DNA of 25,906 bases from assembly GCA_002338515.1 (NCBI GenBank), contig DDIL01000173.1, positions 14,524 to 40,429 of the forward strand, read 5' to 3'. The stretch is from Glaciecola sp. UBA1851 (GTDB taxonomy: Bacteria > Pseudomonadota > Gammaproteobacteria > Enterobacterales > Alteromonadaceae). Shown piece by piece: positions 24,008 through 25,906 of the stretch; the stretch's first letter is position 1; every line of letters starts with the position of its first letter. Below the pieces are notes generated by a model. That model made no database searches. It saw only the letters and a program-made list of their open reading frames with translations, and was not told the DNA's origin. The position numbers and the translations under genes were made by a program.

Positions 24008-24856
24008 ATGCAAATAGTAGAAGAAATTGTTAGTTTAAGAGAAATTCGACGCACTTGGCAGTCAAGTAAAGAAGATATTGCTTTTGTACCGACAATGGGT
24101 AACCTGCACCAAGGTCATCTTGAGTTAGTAAAAGAAGCTAAAAAGGTTGCGTCAAAAGTAGTCGTTTCTATTTTTGTTAATCCTATGCAATTTGGACCAG
24201 ACGAAGATCTTGATGCCTACCCTCGAACACTTGAACAAGACAAACGTTCACTTGAAGAATTAGGCGTGGATCTATTGTTTATGCCTAAAGCTGAAGACAT
24301 TTACAGTAGAGGTCTTGAACAACAAACTTTTGTTGAGGTTCCTAGCCTATCTTACATGATTTGCGGGGCAAGCCGCCCAGGACACTTTAGAGGTGTCGCA
24401 ACAATAGTATGTAAATTATTTAACATGGTACAACCTAACCATGCTTTTTTTGGTGAGAAAGACTTTCAACAACTTCAAGTCATTAAAGCAATGGTCACCG
24501 ATTTATCGATGAACTTAACCATTCATGGCGTGCCTACGAAACGAGATGATGATGGTTTGGCATTGAGCTCTCGAAACGGCTATTTAAATGACGAAGAAAG
24601 AAACATTGCGCCAGTATTGTATAAGCAAATTAATGTACTCGCAGATTCGATTCTAGCTGGAAGACGAGATTTTTCAGTCTTGATTAAAGAAGCAAAAACT
24701 AACTTAGCAAATGCAGGGTTCAAGCCTGATTACATTGAACTTAGAAATGCAGAGACCCTCCTGCAAGTCGGGCATGAAGATAAATATTTAGTCATTTTAG
24801 CCGCGGCATTTTTAGGCAAAACTAGATTAATTGATAATTTACAATTAACTATCTAG
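24008..24856 (+). CDS. panC: Pantothenate synthetase (pantoate-beta-alanine ligase)
   Basis: Joins pantoate and beta-alanine using ATP to make pantothenate, the precursor of coenzyme A. The 282 residues contain the HIGH-type nucleotide motif PTMGNLHQGH (28-37), FVNPMQFGPDEDLDAYPRT, FFGEKDFQQL, and the KMSKS-like LSSRNGYL. Length is normal. It is the last gene of the dksA-panC run. No G+C-rich terminator follows; the palindrome at 24993-25019 might serve but has another reading. Confidence 0.97.
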   Translation: MQIVEEIVSLREIRRTWQSSKEDIAFVPTMGNLHQGHLELVKEAKKVASKVVVSIFVNPMQFGPDEDLDAYPRTLEQDKRSLEELGVDLLFMPKAEDIYSRGLEQQTFVEVPSLSYMICGASRPGHFRGVATIVCKLFNMVQPNHAFFGEKDFQQLQVIKAMVTDLSMNLTIHGVPTKRDDDGLALSSRNGYLNDEERNIAPVLYKQINVLADSILAGRRDFSVLIKEAKTNLANAGFKPDYIELRNAETLLQVGHEDKYLVILAAAFLGKTRLIDNLQLTI

Positions 24857-24992
24857 CTATTTTATTAGCGTTACCTACCTAACTTTCAATGTATGATTAC
24901 TTACTTTATTTTTAGAAAGTGTGAGTCGGCAACGAGATAGTGTGGAAATACCAACGTATACCCACAGAGATTTTGGTTCAAAAGCTCACCAA

Positions 24993-25019
24993 AAAAGTGT
25001 CAGGATTATTTACACTTTT
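24993..25019. promoter_or_regulatory. Palindrome upstream of the PEP-CTERM gene: possible activator site or weak terminator
   Basis: AAAAGTGT (24993-25000) is exactly matched by ACACTTTT (25012-25019), and the inner part reads GTGTCA, N7, TTACAC. It lies 56 bases before the candidate sigma-54 promoter, a normal distance for an enhancer-binding protein site. It could instead be an AT-rich terminator for panC. The rest of the 315-base gap 24857-25171 shows nothing else. Confidence 0.4.
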
Positions 25020-25074
25020 AATATTTCAATTTAAACACATATATTAAGTTAATGAATTTAATGATAAAAATTTA

Positions 25075-25091
25075 TTGGAATGTTGTATGCA
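25075..25091 (+). promoter_or_regulatory. Candidate sigma-54 (RpoN) promoter for the PEP-CTERM gene
   Basis: TTGGAATG, four bases, then ATGCA. The invariant GG (25077-25078) and GC (25089-25090) are exactly 12 bases apart, as required, and 10 of the 13 non-N consensus positions (YTGGCACG, N4, TTGCW) match. Transcription would start near 25102, about 70 bases before the GTG start. PEP-CTERM genes in other bacteria are known to be under RpoN with the PrsK/PrsR pair, which raises the prior. Confidence 0.52.
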
Positions 25092-25171
25092 TGACTGTTT
25101 TTTGAGCAGGTAGCAATAACGTAGTAACTTGCGAATATGATTAAAAATAATAATGTAAAAGGAATAGACTA

Positions 25172-25732
25172 GTGAACAAATCAAAACCATCCTTTATTAA
25201 ACAACTTACCTTAGCAACCGCAATTAGCGCTGCATTAATATCAACCCAAGCATCAGCCATTCCCCTCACCCTTGACGGTGGCTGGGAAAGCTTTACTTTC
25301 GAAGAAGTAGGCTCTACATGGAGTGATGATTTCACATTCACAATCGCAAGTGATGCTTACTTTGTTGTTACTGATGCGTTTTGCGCTGGTGACCGTTTCT
25401 CTTTCTCAGTAAATGGTATGTCGGCAGGTAATACAAGCGTACCTTTTTTTGACAATACCTGTACCGGTCCAACATTTACAAGTGACCCTGATTTTGCCTT
25501 TGCCTCTCCAAACTGGAGTTCAGGTGAGCTTCTTTTAGGTGCTGGTTCATATACGGTTACTGGAAGTGCCTTGGAGTCACCTTTTGGTTCAGGTGGCGCA
25601 TTTGCTCAGCTTACAAGTACTAGCGTTGGTGGACCACCAATCACTCCAGATCCTGTTTCTGCACCTGCTACTATGCTTCTAGTATTAGGTGGTCTAGGAG
25701 CATTAAGTTTATCGCGCAGAAAATCTAAATAA
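25172..25732 (+). CDS. Secreted protein with PEP-CTERM-like (VSAPAT) sorting tail
   Basis: A 186-residue exported protein. The signal peptide ends near TQASA (residue 29). The middle part is a small beta-rich domain with two cysteines (Cys71, Cys97) that could form a disulphide. The C-terminus has the tripartite sorting tail: VSAPAT (162-167) in place of the classical VPEP, a hydrophobic helix (about 168-180), and the basic SRRKSK end. Such tails are recognised by exosortase, which removes them on the way to the cell surface or exopolysaccharide. The start is GTG with AAAAGGAA upstream. A candidate sigma-54 promoter is present. No exosortase or polysaccharide genes are in the window, so those would lie elsewhere. 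The middle domain's function is unknown. Confidence 0.85.
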   Translation: MNKSKPSFIKQLTLATAISAALISTQASAIPLTLDGGWESFTFEEVGSTWSDDFTFTIASDAYFVVTDAFCAGDRFSFSVNGMSAGNTSVPFFDNTCTGPTFTSDPDFAFASPNWSSGELLLGAGSYTVTGSALESPFGSGGAFAQLTSTSVGGPPITPDPVSAPATMLLVLGGLGALSLSRRKSK

Positions 25733-25750
25733 TATCTAGACTAGTAACAT

Positions 25751-25779
25751 AAAAAACACGGCAACTAGCCGTGTTTTTT
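25751..25779. terminator. Bidirectional terminator between the PEP-CTERM gene and hemB
   Basis: AAAAAACACGGC (25751-25762) and GCCGTGTTTTTT (25768-25779) form a perfect 12-base stem with a five-base loop. T runs on one side and A runs on the other serve both converging genes. The hemB stop codon overlaps its edge. Confidence 0.92.
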
Positions 25780-25906
25780 ATTGCTTTAATAATCGTGCAG
25801 CATCTTTAGCAAAATAGGTCAGAATACCGTCTGCGCCAGCTCTTTTAAAGGCAAGTAGCGATTCAATAATAACCTTATTTTCATCTAGCCAACCATTCGC
25901 AAAAGC
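25778..25906 (-). CDS. hemB: Delta-aminolevulinic acid dehydratase, C-terminal end only
   Basis: Only the last 42 codons are in the window; the rest lies beyond the right edge. Reading the - strand gives a C-terminus with WLDENKVIIESLLAFKRAGAD followed by GILTYFAKDAARLL (shown in parts: WLDENKVIIESL, AFKRAGADGILTYFAKDAA). This matches the end of porphobilinogen synthase, where E. coli has ESLGSIKRAGADLIFSYFA. HemB condenses two 5-aminolevulinate molecules into porphobilinogen in haem synthesis. The stop (TAA) sits in the terminator. The catalytic lysines and metal site are outside the window. Confidence 0.88.
   Translation of the reverse strand, partial: AFANGWLDENKVIIESLLAFKRAGADGILTYFAKDAARLLKQ

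Overview
The window reads as the chromosome of an AT-rich marine-type gammaproteobacterium, most likely of the order Alteromonadales. Three things point there: the conserved run sfsA-dksA-gluQ-pcnB-folK-panB-panC, an ftsY-ftsE-ftsX cluster, and small families common in that group (DUF2959, DUF416/YjaG, a PEP-CTERM-like protein ending in a VSAPAT-type tail). The assignment rests on remembered gene order and protein similarity, not on a search. No tRNA, rRNA, CRISPR array, transposase or integrase was seen.

Layout. 1-4923: an ECF sigma factor (cut by the window edge) overlaps its RskA-type anti-sigma factor. After a 540-base gap come a secreted DUF4331 protein, an Ig-like lipoprotein and a secreted DUF4198 protein, all on the + strand. 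This is the least understood part and could be a sigma-controlled envelope module. 4998-5693: a DUF2959 lipoprotein on the - strand. 5972-8329: prolyl aminopeptidase, then dtd and a YiiD-type acetyltransferase/thioesterase fusion. 8401-9255: rpoH on the - strand, with a good sigma-E-type promoter upstream. 9625-12090: two tandem EAL-HDOD proteins on the + strand, with a FliA(sigma-28)-like promoter in front. They sit between ftsX and rpoH, which usually adjoin. 12100-15275: ftsX, ftsE and ftsY on the - strand. 15399-18827: rsmD, DUF416, a MarC/YhgN membrane protein, a 60-residue helix-turn-helix protein and pepB. 18874-24856: sfsA followed by the dksA-to-panC gene run. 25172-25732: a secreted PEP-CTERM-like protein with a candidate sigma-54 promoter. 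25778-25906: the 3' end of hemB on the - strand.

How the parts fit. Most of the window is housekeeping: cell division and SRP targeting (ftsYEX), heat-shock control (rpoH), stringent response and RNA turnover (dksA, pcnB), tRNA quality and modification (dtd, gluQ), and folate, pantothenate and haem synthesis (folK, panBC, hemB). The accessory and regulatory interest lies in the ECF/DUF4331 region, the EAL-HDOD pair and the PEP-CTERM gene. Candidate promoters for four sigma classes (an ECF-type site, sigma-E, sigma-28 and sigma-54) were found by eye upstream of fitting genes. All are predictions from motif and spacing only.
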